A stretch of 64,000 nt of DNA from Xanthomonas sp. 10-10 (GTDB taxonomy: Bacteria; Pseudomonadota; Gammaproteobacteria; Xanthomonadales; Xanthomonadaceae), in assembly GCF_040182365.1 (NCBI RefSeq), contig NZ_CP144460.1:1178001-1242000 (forward strand), given 5' to 3'. The stretch's first letter is position 1, and every line of letters starts with the position of its first letter. The notes beneath the pieces were generated by a model that saw only the letters and a list, made by a program, of their open reading frames with translations, was not told where the DNA came from and made no database searches. Positions 40,410-49,107 of this stretch are shown in pieces. The translations under genes and the position numbers were made by a program.

Positions 40410-42841
40410 GGAATCAGGTTCGGATCGTAATCGTCCGGATTGGTCGTGGTGTTGCTGGGCGGGACCAGGTACAGGTCGTCGCGGTAATAACCGAGAATAG
40501 CACGGCGCAAAGTGCGGTCCGTGTTCTGGCCGAACGAGCTCAAGCCCTTGAGCACGAACTCGAACTGGATCGAGTTGTCCATCTCGCCGTCGCGGTTACG
40601 CACGAACCGGCGCACCAGCGCGCGCACCGCCAGGCAGCAGCTGTCCCACTGCACGCCGCCGATGATTTCCAGCGGCTTGCGGTCCAGCAGCGAGTAGTAA
40701 TAGCGTCCGACCGCACTCCAGGTAGGGTTGATCGGATACAGGAACGAGAAGTCGGCCTGCTTGAGCTGGTCGTTGTTACTGATCAGATCGCGACGATACC
40801 GGTACGCCAGATTGATGATGCCGTCGTTGCCCAGCAGATAGCGCGTGCGCAGACTGGCCAGATCTTCCTTGCGCGAATTCGGGTTCCATTGATAGGTGGC
40901 ACCCATCGACCAGCGGTCGTTGATCATGTAGTTGGCATCGGCCACCCAGGCGGACTTGCCCTGCTGAACGGGTTGCTCGCTGCCGGCAGCGGCATTGGTG
41001 CTGTTGTTGATCGTCACCAGCGAATCGTTGAAGTACAGGATCTGGCCGGCGCTCAGCGAAAGCTTTTCGCGCCCATCGTCCTGGCGCAGCCAGCGCGAAG
41101 TCACTGCCAGTGTCAGCTGGTTGGCATCGTTCTGACGGTCTGCGCCGGTGTAGCGTGTGTCTCGAAACAGCTGGCCGTAGCTGAAGGTGAACGGACGGGT
41201 ATCGAAGACCGGTAGGTCGTCTTGGTCGCGGTATGGCACGTACAGGTAGTACATGCGCGGTTCCAGCGTATTGAGATAGTTCGTGCCGAACAGCGAGGTC
41301 TCACGATCGAAGTACAGGCCGGCATCCAGCGAAGCGATCGGCAGGCTGCGCGTGGGCGTGCGATCACCAGTCAACGGCAGGGTGGTGGCCAGCGTCGAAT
41401 CCAGTTGGTAGGCGGTGTAGCGCCAGGCGACCGTCGGCGTCACAAACCAGGCTGCGCCCGACAGCGGCATCGAGATGTAGGGTTTGACGTCCAGGCGCGA
41501 GCCGCTGCCATACTCGTAATTACGGATATTGGTGCGGACGTATTCGTCGCCGTTGTTGTTGTTGCCGTTGCCGTTGGTGTTCGGGATGAAGTCCACCCGA
41601 TACGAATCGTCATGCGTGAAGCGCACCGCCTCGGCATAGACACCGGCTTCGAAAATGCCGAACGGCTTTTCCCAGGTGAAATAGGCGCGCGGCTGCCGGT
41701 TGTAGGGCAGGGCTCGCTCGTCCAGGGTGTAGTCGGTCAGCTGCCAGCGGTCGGCCATCAGGCCGGCGGTCCAGGTTTCGCCGGTGCCGTAGATACCGAT
41801 GGTGCTCTGCAGGCTGGACGCCGAGCCCATGCCGTTCAGGCGGCTAGTGAAGTCTTCCACATAGCGGGTATCGCTGACCCAGGAAATGCTGCTGCGCGCC
41901 TGCCAGTATTTGTTAACGTCATGGTAGCCGCTGTAGAAGACGCTGCCACGGTCCTTATCGCGCAACTTGTCGTTGGGCAGGTAGTTACCGGTGATTTCGC
42001 CGCGACCGCCGTCGTACAGGTAGCGGAACTCGGTACCGAACATGAAACCGCGCTTGCTCATGTAGCGCGGCAGCAAGGTGGCATCGTAGTTCGGCGCCAG
42101 ATTCAGGTAGATCGGCTGCAGGTAATCGAAGCCGTTACGTCCGGACAGGCCAAACTGCGGAAACAGCAGGCCGGTCTGGCGACGGTCGTCGATCGGGAAC
42201 TTGAACCACGGGAAGTACAGCACCGGCACCTTGCCGATCTGCAGCACGGCGTTGCGTGCGGTGCCGAAGCCCTCTTCATTGTCGACATCGATCTCCGGCG
42301 CGCGCACGCGCCAGATCGGCTGCGAGGGATCGCAGGTGGTATAGGTGGAGCGGTGCATCTGCCCGACCTGGCCCTGCAGGTCCACGGATTCGGCGCCGCC
42401 GTTGCCACGCCGGTCCACCAGCTGGTACTGGATGTTGGTGACCTTGTGGGCGTCGGTGTCCTGGTTGCCTTCGGCACGGTCGGCGACCATGCGGAAGGAG
42501 GTGTCCTGGTAGCGCACATTGCCTTCGGCGATGTAGTTGCCGGTCTCGGTATCCATGCGCAGGTTGTCTGCGCCCAGGAACTGATCGCCGCGCTTGAGCG
42601 CCACGTTGCCCTGGTACTGCGGGGTGGTGCTGGTGCCGGACAGCTGGTCGCCTTCGATGTCGGTCGGCAGCTGCTGGCGCATTTCGGCCGCCTTGGCGTC
42701 GGCGGCGGGGGCGCCGTCGAAACCAGGCAGCGGGTCAACGGCCGGGCACAATCCCCAGTTCAACGGCTTGTCGGCAGCCATGGCCGGGAGGCAGATGGCG
42801 ATGCTCAAGGGCAGGGGCAGCAGGCGGAGAGCTCGGCGCAC
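40406..42841 (-). CDS. lptD: LPS-assembly protein LptD
   Basis: An 811-aa outer-membrane protein that inserts LPS into the outer leaflet together with LptE. It has a signal peptide (RRALRLLPLPLSIAICLPAM, cleavage near AMA-ADK). The N-terminal beta-jellyroll has repeating IEGDQLSGTSTTPQYQGNVAL and IAEGNVRYQDTSFRMVADRAE strands. The C-terminal 26-strand barrel starts near VPVLYFPWFKFPIDDRRQTGLL. Four cysteines for the inter-domain disulfides are visible: C32 in NWGLCP, one in YTTCDPS, and the pair WDSCCLAV. GTG 42841 is taken as start because it begins the basic signal-peptide head; upstream residues are not typical. It heads the surA-pdxA-rsmA-apaG-apaH operon. Confidence 0.96.
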   Translation of the reverse strand: MRRALRLLPLPLSIAICLPAMAADKPLNWGLCPAVDPLPGFDGAPAADAKAAEMRQQLPTDIEGDQLSGTSTTPQYQGNVALKRGDQFLGADNLRMDTETGNYIAEGNVRYQDTSFRMVADRAEGNQDTDAHKVTNIQYQLVDRRGNGGAESVDLQGQVGQMHRSTYTTCDPSQPIWRVRAPEIDVDNEEGFGTARNAVLQIGKVPVLYFPWFKFPIDDRRQTGLLFPQFGLSGRNGFDYLQPIYLNLAPNYDATLLPRYMSKRGFMFGTEFRYLYDGGRGEITGNYLPNDKLRDKDRGSVFYSGYHDVNKYWQARSSISWVSDTRYVEDFTSRLNGMGSASSLQSTIGIYGTGETWTAGLMADRWQLTDYTLDERALPYNRQPRAYFTWEKPFGIFEAGVYAEAVRFTHDDSYRVDFIPNTNGNGNNNNGDEYVRTNIRNYEYGSGSRLDVKPYISMPLSGAAWFVTPTVAWRYTAYQLDSTLATTLPLTGDRTPTRSLPIASLDAGLYFDRETSLFGTNYLNTLEPRMYYLYVPYRDQDDLPVFDTRPFTFSYGQLFRDTRYTGADRQNDANQLTLAVTSRWLRQDDGREKLSLSAGQILYFNDSLVTINNSTNAAAGSEQPVQQGKSAWVADANYMINDRWSMGATYQWNPNSRKEDLASLRTRYLLGNDGIINLAYRYRRDLISNNDQLKQADFSFLYPINPTWSAVGRYYYSLLDRKPLEIIGGVQWDSCCLAVRALVRRFVRNRDGEMDNSIQFEFVLKGLSSFGQNTDRTLRRAILGYYRDDLYLVPPSNTTTNPDDYDPNLIP

Positions 42842-42966
42842 GCGTGGTTCAACCAATAAAATGGCGACTAGCTTGCCGTATACCCCGCATAGGGGCAATG
42901 AAGAGCGCCGGCGCGGAGAGGGCGAGGTTCATCGCCAGCATCGAGGCGACCGGGGCCAACTGCCAG

Positions 42967-43875
42967 TCAGCGCAGCGCAGCGACGTGGGCCACGCTGCTT
43001 TCGCGCAGTGCCTGCAGGTCGTAGCCGCCTTCCAGCAGAGAGACCACGCGCCCGCGTGCATGGCGTTCGGCCAGGGTGCGCAGGGCGGCGGTCAGCCAGC
43101 CGAAATCGTCGTCGTCCAGCATCAGGTCGGCCAGCGGGTCGCGCAGATGGGCGTCGAAGCCAGCCGAGATCAGGATCAGTTGCGGACGAAACGCATCGAT
43201 CAGCGGCAGCATTTCGTCCTCCCAGACATTGCGGAAGCGCAGCCCGTCGCTGCCCGGCGGCAACAGCAGATTGTGGACATTGCCGACGCCGCGCTCATGG
43301 ACGCTGCCCGAATGCGGGTACAGCCCGGACTGGTGGGTACTGAGGTACTGCACGGCCGGGTCGCGTTCGAAGATCGCCTGGGTACCGTTGCCGTGATGCA
43401 CGTCGAAATCGACGATGGTGATGCGCTCCAGGCCATGCCGGTCGCGCGCATGGGCGGCGGCCACGGCGACGTTGTTGAACAGGCAGAAGCCCATCGACAC
43501 CTGCGCGGTGGCGTGGTGGCCGGGCGGGCGGACGGCGCAAAAGGCGGTGCGGGTCAGGTCCTGCATCACCGCATCCACGGCGGCGATGCCGGCGCCGGCG
43601 GCGCGCAGGGCGGCTGCGCGCGAGGCCGGCACCATGCGGGTGTCCACGTCCAGCTGGCGGTAGCCGGTGAAAGGGGTTTCCAGCACGGCGTCGACCTGTT
43701 CGCGCTCGTGCACGCGGCACAGGTCGCCGAGCTTGGCCAGTGGCGCCTCGCGCCAGTCCAGATCGGGGAAGGCGGCGCGCAGGGCATCGACCACCGCTTC
43801 CAGGCGGGCGGGACTCTCGGGGTGCTCAGGGCCGGCGTCGTGGCCGAGGCAGGCGGGGTGGGTAAAGACCAGCAT
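42967..43875 (-). CDS. histone-deacetylase-family amidohydrolase (acetoin/acetylpolyamine type)
   Basis: A 302-aa zinc-dependent deacetylase of the class II HDAC-like fold. Signatures are HPACLGHDAGPEHPESPARL, AVRPPGHHA (charge-relay His pair), MGFCLFNNVAVAA, IVDFDVHHGNGTQ (Zn Asp and His), STHQSGLYP and ISAGFDAHLRDPLADL (second Zn Asp), with the late LEGGYDL. Bacterial relatives deacetylate polyamines or other small amides, or are labelled acetoin-utilisation AcuC-like. The true substrate is unknown. It is on the same strand as, and upstream of, the lptD operon, separated from it by 125 bp that must include the lptD promoter. Confidence 0.9.
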   Translation of the reverse strand: MLVFTHPACLGHDAGPEHPESPARLEAVVDALRAAFPDLDWREAPLAKLGDLCRVHEREQVDAVLETPFTGYRQLDVDTRMVPASRAAALRAAGAGIAAVDAVMQDLTRTAFCAVRPPGHHATAQVSMGFCLFNNVAVAAAHARDRHGLERITIVDFDVHHGNGTQAIFERDPAVQYLSTHQSGLYPHSGSVHERGVGNVHNLLLPPGSDGLRFRNVWEDEMLPLIDAFRPQLILISAGFDAHLRDPLADLMLDDDDFGWLTAALRTLAERHARGRVVSLLEGGYDLQALRESSVAHVAALR

Positions 43876-43913
43876 GGGGCAACTCTAGCCTCTCCGCGGT
43901 GCCGGGCACATGC

Positions 43914-44471
43914 TCAAGCGCGACGCCGGTCGTGCCGCCACAGCACTTCCTGCTGGCCATCGACACGGGCCAGTACCCGCGCCAGCACGAACAGCAGGTC
44001 GGACAGGCGATTGAGGTAACCGATCGCCTCGCTGCGCACCGTTTCCTGGCGCGACAGGGCGACGGTTTCGCGCTCGGCCCGGCGCACGATGGTGCGGGCC
44101 AGATGGCAGCGTGCGGCCGCCTCGCCACCGGCCGGCAGGATGAATTCCTGCAGTGGCGGCAAGCTGTCGTTGAAGTGGTCCAGATGGTGTTCCAGCGCCT
44201 GGATATCGGCCGCCTCGATCGCGGCGTGGCCGGGGATGCAGAGCTCGCCGCCCAGATCGAACAACTGATGCTGCACGGTGGTCAGCAGCTCGGCGATCTG
44301 GGGTGGGACGCCGGGAGCCGCCAGCAGCACCCCAATGGCCGAATTGGCTTCGTCCACGGTGCCGTAGGCGTTGACGCGCAAGGCGTCCTTGCCGGTACGG
44401 CTGCCGTCGCCCAGCCCGGTGCTGCCATCGTCGCCGGTGCGCGTATAGATACGAGAAAGACGGTTGCCCAT
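43914..44471 (-). CDS. PduO-type cob(I)alamin adenosyltransferase
   Basis: A 185-aa ATP:cob(I)alamin adenosyltransferase making adenosylcobalamin, an all-helical trimer. Diagnostic motifs are SRIYTRTGDDGSTGLGDGSR (ATP-binding N-terminal loop), VNAYGTVDEANSAIG, FDLGGELCIPG, FILPAGGEAAARCHLARTIVRRAER (cobalamin/ATP site) and YLNRLSDLLFVLARV. ATG 44471 is chosen because it gives the standard MGNRLSRIYTRTGD start and is preceded by TGAGG. It begins 4 bp after the stop of the membrane-protein gene at 44476-45054, so the two are likely cotranscribed. Confidence 0.94.
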   Translation of the reverse strand: MGNRLSRIYTRTGDDGSTGLGDGSRTGKDALRVNAYGTVDEANSAIGVLLAAPGVPPQIAELLTTVQHQLFDLGGELCIPGHAAIEAADIQALEHHLDHFNDSLPPLQEFILPAGGEAAARCHLARTIVRRAERETVALSRQETVRSEAIGYLNRLSDLLFVLARVLARVDGQQEVLWRHDRRRA

Positions 44472-44475
44472 GACC

Positions 44476-45054
44476 TCAGCCTGCGTGGGTCTGGCGCGGC
44501 GGAGCAATCACGCGCTCGGCCACGACCTGGACAAGCGCCGCCGCAGCCACGTACAGCGCAGCGCTGCGCAGGTACAGCCCCAGCCAGTCGGTGTAGTTCT
44601 TGAACCAGCCGGCCACGGTGGGCTCGCTCACGCTGGCGCTGATCCAGTAGAAGCTGCCCTGGGCGATCAGCTGGCACAGCGCCACGGCAACCAGCAGGGT
44701 GGGAACCAGCCAGGCCAACGCGCTCCACTGCGCACCGTGGTAATGCCGACGCAGCCAGACGCCACCGGCCCACAACGCGAAATACGCCGGAATCAGGCAC
44801 CAGTACGCCGGCGACACGCAGTAGTGCTGCCAGAAGCTCATGCCCTGGCCGGTGATCACCAGCCAGTCCACCGCGACCGCCAGCCCCATCAAGAGCGGGA
44901 ATGCCAGCCGGGTGCGCGCCGCCAGATGGAATCCGCCGATGAAGAACACCGCCCACGACGCATCCGGCACCGGGGCGAAGTGATTGATCCGCGTGGCCGC
45001 CATCAGCACGGCCAGCAGGCTCAGGATCCAGTTGTCGTGCGAGCGAGGCGTCAT
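44476..45054 (-). CDS. membrane protein (DUF6580-like), linked to cobalamin adenosyltransferase
   Basis: A 192-aa integral-membrane protein with five or six helices. The N-terminal block WILSLLAVLMAATRINHFAPVPDASWAVFFIGGFHL is characteristic of a widespread family I recall as DUF6580. It is followed by LMGLAVAVDWLVITGQGMSFWQHYCVSPAYWCLIPAYF and LVPTLLVAVALCQLIAQGSFYWIS. The topology resembles small ECF-type substrate components. Because the adenosyltransferase gene follows after 4 bp, involvement in cobalamin or corrinoid uptake is a plausible inference but is not proven by motifs. ATG 45054 starts the conserved block; upstream in-frame sequence is not family-like. Confidence 0.75.
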   Translation of the reverse strand: MTPRSHDNWILSLLAVLMAATRINHFAPVPDASWAVFFIGGFHLAARTRLAFPLLMGLAVAVDWLVITGQGMSFWQHYCVSPAYWCLIPAYFALWAGGVWLRRHYHGAQWSALAWLVPTLLVAVALCQLIAQGSFYWISASVSEPTVAGWFKNYTDWLGLYLRSAALYVAAAALVQVVAERVIAPPRQTHAG

Positions 45055-45248
45055 GTGCGGGAAGGGCCGGGTTGCAGAGGGGGAAGTGTAGCGTGGAAGC
45101 CGGCGCGCCCGCGCCGCGGTCTGACCGGCGCCGGGCTGGGCGGTGGGAAGACCGGCGCCGACTGCGGCGACGCGCGCACCGGCAGACGCGGCAAGATGTC
45201 CCACGCAGCGGCGCCACCGGGCCGGGGGCGAAGGCTTATCATGGCCAG

Positions 45249-46457
45249 ATGACACACCCACATGACGTTCTGATCGTTGGTGGCGGCCTGGTCGGCTCCA
45301 GCCTGGCGATTGCACTGGACCGCCTCGGCCTGGATGTCGGACTGGTCGAAGCCACGCCGGCCGGCGCGCCGCCGGCGGTGTTCGACCAACGCAACCTGAG
45401 TTTTGCCGCGGCCACCGTCAACGCGCTCGGCGTGCTGGGGGTGATGGCCAAGCTGCGCAGCCCGCCCGGCCCGATCCGGCGCATCCACGTCAGCCGCGCC
45501 GGCGATTTCGGGCGCGTGCAGCTGGAGGCCGTCGACTACGGGCGCGACAGCTTTGGCCAGGTGGTGGTGGCGCGCGACTTCGGCGACGCCTTGCAGGCAC
45601 GTCTGGACGAAACGGCTGGCGTGCGCCGTTACCGCCCGGCGCGCTGCATCGGTGTGGAGCCGGTACAGGACGACATGCGCGCGGTGCGCGTGGCAACCGC
45701 CGATGGCGAACAGCGCGTCCTGGCCAGGCTGGTGGTCGGTGCCGATGGCACGCACAGCGCCGTGCGCGAACTGCTGCATATCGACACCGACACGCACGAT
45801 TTCCTGCAGACTCTGTTCGTGGCCCGCGTGCGCGCCTCCCGGCCGCCGGATGGCACCGCATGGGAGCGCTTCGGCGAGCATGGGCCGACTGCGCTGCTGC
45901 CGCGGGGCGACCGCCACTACGGCGCGATCCATTGCGTCGCGCGCGCCGAGGCCGAGGCGGTCGCCGCGCTCGACGAGGCCGGCTGGCTGGCCCGGTTGCA
46001 GCGTGCGGCCGGCTGGCGCGCCGGGCGCTTTGTCGCCAGCGGCGAACGCAGCGCCTATCCGCTGGTGCAGGTGCTTGCCAACCACCTGATCGCCGAGCGC
46101 GTGGTGCTGCTCGGCAACGCGGCGCAGACGCTGCACCCCATCGGCGCGCAGGGCTTCAACCTGGGCTTGCGCGATGCGCTGACATTGGCCGAGCTGATCG
46201 AACACGATCGCAGCGATGCCGGGTCCGGCGCGCTGTTGGCCGACTATGTGGCGCGTCGGCGCGTGGACCGCGAGCAGACGATCGGCTTCTCCAGCGGGCT
46301 GGCGCGGCTGACCGGAAACCCGGCACCGTTGCTGCGGCCGCTACGCAGCCTGGGATTGCTCGCGACCTCGCAGGCCGCGCCGCTGCAATCGATGCTGGTC
46401 GGCGGAGCGATGGGTTTTCGTGGCGATGTGCCGCAACTATGCCGGGGGAGCGTATGA
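45249..46457 (+). CDS. ubiH: FAD-dependent ubiquinone-biosynthesis hydroxylase, UbiH type
   Basis: A 402-aa aromatic flavoprotein hydroxylase of the UbiH/VisC/COQ6 family, adding a ring hydroxyl in ubiquinone synthesis. Visible are Rossmann DVLIVGGGLVGSSLAIAL, ARLVVGADGTHSAVRE (the DG motif), and VVLLGNAAQTLHPIGAQGFNLGLRDALTLAELI, which carries the GNAAQTLHP variant typical of UbiH. ATG 45249 begins the dinucleotide-binding strand region. Its TGA overlaps the ATG of a second family member by 4 bp, giving a translationally coupled pair. Confidence 0.91.
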   Translation: MTHPHDVLIVGGGLVGSSLAIALDRLGLDVGLVEATPAGAPPAVFDQRNLSFAAATVNALGVLGVMAKLRSPPGPIRRIHVSRAGDFGRVQLEAVDYGRDSFGQVVVARDFGDALQARLDETAGVRRYRPARCIGVEPVQDDMRAVRVATADGEQRVLARLVVGADGTHSAVRELLHIDTDTHDFLQTLFVARVRASRPPDGTAWERFGEHGPTALLPRGDRHYGAIHCVARAEAEAVAALDEAGWLARLQRAAGWRAGRFVASGERSAYPLVQVLANHLIAERVVLLGNAAQTLHPIGAQGFNLGLRDALTLAELIEHDRSDAGSGALLADYVARRRVDREQTIGFSSGLARLTGNPAPLLRPLRSLGLLATSQAAPLQSMLVGGAMGFRGDVPQLCRGSV

Positions 46458-47635
46458 GCCGCCGCAGTACGCGCGATGCGGTGATCGTCGGCGGTGGTGT
46501 GGTCGGCGCCGCCTGCGCGCTGGCGCTGGCAGACGCCGGCTTGAGCGTTGCGCTGGTGGAAGGGCGCGAGCCCGCGCGCTGGCATGCCGATCAGCCCGAT
46601 CTGCGTGTGTATGCCTTCGCCGCCGACAACGCCGCGCTGCTCGACAGTCTTGGCGTGTGGGCCAGCGTGCGCACCGGGCGCGTGCAGCCATATCGGCGCA
46701 TGCGGGTCTGGGATGCCGGCGGTGGCGGCGAGCTGCGTTTCGACGCCGACACGTTGGGCCGCGAACAACTTGGCTGGATCGTCGAGCATGCGCTGCTGGT
46801 CGATCGCCTCTGGGCGGCCGTGCACAGTGCGGGGATCGAAGTGCATTGTCCGGCGCGCGTGGCCGAACTGGAGCAGGACGCCAACGGCGTGCGCCTGCGC
46901 CTGGACGACGGCAGTCGGCTGGAAGCTGCGATTGCCGTCGCGGCCGATGGCGCAGCGTCCACCTTGCGCGACCTGACCGGCCTGCCGGTGTCGCGGCATG
47001 CCTACGCACAACGTGGCGTGGTTGCCTTTGTGGAGACCGAACAGCCGCACCAGGCTACTGCCTGGCAGCGCTTTCTGACCACCGGGCCGCTGGCGTTCCT
47101 GCCGTTTGCCGATGGCCGCAGTTCGATTGTCTGGACGTTGCCCGATAGCGATGCCGAGCGCGTACTGGAACTGGACGATGCGGCGTTTTCGCACCAGCTG
47201 ACCCAGGCGTTTGCCGCGCGCCTGGGACAGGTGCGTGTGGTGTCCGCACGCACTGCATTTCCGCTGCAACGGCAATTGGTGGAGCAATACGTCAGCGGCC
47301 GCGTGCTGGCCCTTGGCGACGCCGCGCATGTGGTGCATCCGCTGGCGGGGCAGGGCGTCAACCTGGGCCTGCGCGATGTCGCTGCGCTGCGCGCGCAAGT
47401 GCGCGCAGCGCTTGCCAAACGTGCGGACTGGGCCGCGCCGCATCGGCTGCAGCGCTGGGCGCGCACCCGCCGCAGCGAAAATACGGTGGCCGCCTACGGT
47501 TTCGATGCGATCAACAGCGTGTTTTCCAACGACGAAATGCACCTGACCCTGCTGCGCGGATCGGTGCTCGGCCTGGCCGGCAAACTGCCGCCATTGGTCG
47601 ATGCGTTGTGGAAACGCGCATCCGGCGGCGCGTGA
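46454..47635 (+). CDS. FAD-dependent ubiquinone-biosynthesis hydroxylase, UbiI/UbiF-like
   Basis: A 393-aa paralogue of the preceding protein. It has Rossmann DAVIVGGGVVGAACALALAD, the DG motif in AIAVAADGAASTLRDL, and RVLALGDAAHVVHPLAGQGVNLGLRDVAAL (classical GDAAH..P..GQG..LG..D). A C-terminal segment RWARTRRSENTVAAYGFDAINSVFSND matches UbiI/VisC. Which ring position it hydroxylates (C5, or the later step) cannot be settled from sequence. It overlaps ubiH by 4 bp, so both are made together. Confidence 0.9.
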   Translation: MSRRSTRDAVIVGGGVVGAACALALADAGLSVALVEGREPARWHADQPDLRVYAFAADNAALLDSLGVWASVRTGRVQPYRRMRVWDAGGGGELRFDADTLGREQLGWIVEHALLVDRLWAAVHSAGIEVHCPARVAELEQDANGVRLRLDDGSRLEAAIAVAADGAASTLRDLTGLPVSRHAYAQRGVVAFVETEQPHQATAWQRFLTTGPLAFLPFADGRSSIVWTLPDSDAERVLELDDAAFSHQLTQAFAARLGQVRVVSARTAFPLQRQLVEQYVSGRVLALGDAAHVVHPLAGQGVNLGLRDVAALRAQVRAALAKRADWAAPHRLQRWARTRRSENTVAAYGFDAINSVFSNDEMHLTLLRGSVLGLAGKLPPLVDALWKRASGGA

Positions 47636-47757
47636 CCGTCCTCGCGCCCGCAGGCCGGTCCGCCAGGCGGCAATGCTGACGTTATATGCCTTTTGGCTTA
47701 TAGCGTAGGCCGCATCTTCCATACGACGCACGCGTCCGGCGTGGCTACAGTCGCGCC

Positions 47758-48477
47758 ATGACTTCCGTTGCGCATACGTCCAGACCCACCTTGCTGCTGC
47801 TCTGCGGCCTGCTTTGCGACGCTGCCATCTGGCAACCGCAGCGCGACGCGCTGGCGGATCTGGCCGATGTGCAGGTGCTGGACTTCCCCGGATTCGACAG
47901 CATCGTGCAGATGGCCGCCCACGTGTTGGCTGGCGCACCGCCGCAGTTCGCGTTGGCCGGGCATTCGATGGGCGGGCGGGTTGCGCTGGAAATCATGCGT
48001 CAGGCGCCAGAACGGGTGACGCAGCTGGCGCTGCTCGATACCGGCATCGCGCCGCGTCGCGATGAAGAACGCGAAGAGCGTCAGGCGCTGGTGGATCTGG
48101 CGCGAACGCAGGGCATGCATGCGCTGGCGCTGGCCTGGCTGCCGCCCATGCTGCACCCCGCACGCATTGCCGATTCCGCTTTGATGCAAGGCCTCAGCGC
48201 GATGGTGCAGCGGCAAAGCGCGCAAAGCTTTGCGGGCCAGGTCAACGCGTTGCTGGAGCGTCCGGATGCCGCGCCGGTGCTTGCGCAGATTCGCTGCCCC
48301 ACCTTGCTGGGTGTCGGGCGCCAGGATGCCTGGAGCCCGCTGGCCCGGCATCAGGACATGGCACGGCAGATTCCCCAGGCACGCCTGAGCGTGTTCGAAG
48401 ACTGCGGGCACATGGCGCCGGTGGAAGCGCCTGCTGCGGTGACGGCGGCGTTGCGCGATTGGTTGCAGGCCGCGTGA
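47758..48477 (+). CDS. alpha/beta-hydrolase
   Basis: A 239-aa alpha/beta-hydrolase with nucleophile elbow GHSMGGRVA, an oxyanion region LLLLCGLLCDAAIWQPQ, acidic residue in LLGVGRQDAWSPL and catalytic His in EDCGHMAPVE. There is no signal peptide. The family covers enol-lactonases, esterases and C-C hydrolases; the FCGLLCD-type oxyanion loop and size resemble 3-oxoadipate enol-lactonase/PcaD-like or BioH-like enzymes. It begins a plus-strand set (hydrolase, NTF2-like protein, outer-membrane protein) leading to the aromatic dioxygenase genes, which favours an aromatic-ester or lactone substrate. This is inference from context only. Confidence 0.82.
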   Translation: MTSVAHTSRPTLLLLCGLLCDAAIWQPQRDALADLADVQVLDFPGFDSIVQMAAHVLAGAPPQFALAGHSMGGRVALEIMRQAPERVTQLALLDTGIAPRRDEEREERQALVDLARTQGMHALALAWLPPMLHPARIADSALMQGLSAMVQRQSAQSFAGQVNALLERPDAAPVLAQIRCPTLLGVGRQDAWSPLARHQDMARQIPQARLSVFEDCGHMAPVEAPAAVTAALRDWLQAA

Positions 48478-48560
48478 TGGCGCAGAGGAAACGGCGCGTG
48501 GGTCACTGCTGCACTCGCTGACCGCGCCAACCGGTGTTTGCTGGAAATAAAGGAGGCTGC

Positions 48561-48989
48561 ATGCACGACGATGTCTCGATCATCATTGCCTGCGAGCAAT
48601 TGATCCGCCGGTTCGCGCTGTACAACGATCGTCACGACCATGAGCAACTCGCGGCATTGTTCACCGACGATGGCGTGTTCGCGCGCCCCAGCGTGCCCGA
48701 TGCTCCGGTGCATGGCCGCGCGGCGATTCTGCAGGCCTTTCGCGAGCGCCCGCCGCGCACCACCTGTCATCTGATGCTCAACACCCTGGTCGACATTCAA
48801 TCGCCCACATTGGCGCATGCGCACAGCAACGTGCTGCTCTACACCGCCGGCGATACGTCGATGTCGCCGCCATGGAGCGCGCAATCGCCCGCGTTGCTGG
48901 GCAGTTTCGACGATGTGCTGGTCTTCGAGCAGGAGCGTTGGTTGTTCAAGCAACGCCTTGGAACCTTGTTGCTGCGCATCGGCAGCTGA
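48561..48989 (+). CDS. NTF2-like (SnoaL-type) protein
   Basis: A 142-aa protein of the cystatin-like NTF2 fold. It opens with an alpha-helix IIIACEQLIRRFALYNDRHD, then ALFTDDGVFARPSVPDAP, HGRAAILQAFRERPP, and a beta-rich second half ending DVLVFEQERWLFKQRLGTLL. The pattern matches the SnoaL_4/dehydratase-like branch that includes ring-hydroxylating dioxygenase beta subunits and small isomerases or dehydratases. AAAGGAGG precedes ATG 48561. It stands between the hydrolase and the outer-membrane protein. Enzymatic role unknown. Confidence 0.8.
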   Translation: MHDDVSIIIACEQLIRRFALYNDRHDHEQLAALFTDDGVFARPSVPDAPVHGRAAILQAFRERPPRTTCHLMLNTLVDIQSPTLAHAHSNVLLYTAGDTSMSPPWSAQSPALLGSFDDVLVFEQERWLFKQRLGTLLLRIGS

Positions 48990-49107
48990 GCCGCATTCCC
49001 CTCCAGGCATGGTGCTGGCGCCGGTTTCGCGCCGCGCGTTGCCGTCCCGCTTTCTTCCCCACGTCGCGCTCGCAGTCATCCATCCCTTCGCATTGGAGAT
49101 TCGCCCA

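Noticed and set aside
41222-42859. 545-codon plus-strand frame opposite lptD
   Set aside because: Antisense of the conserved LptD barrel; no start-site context or motif.
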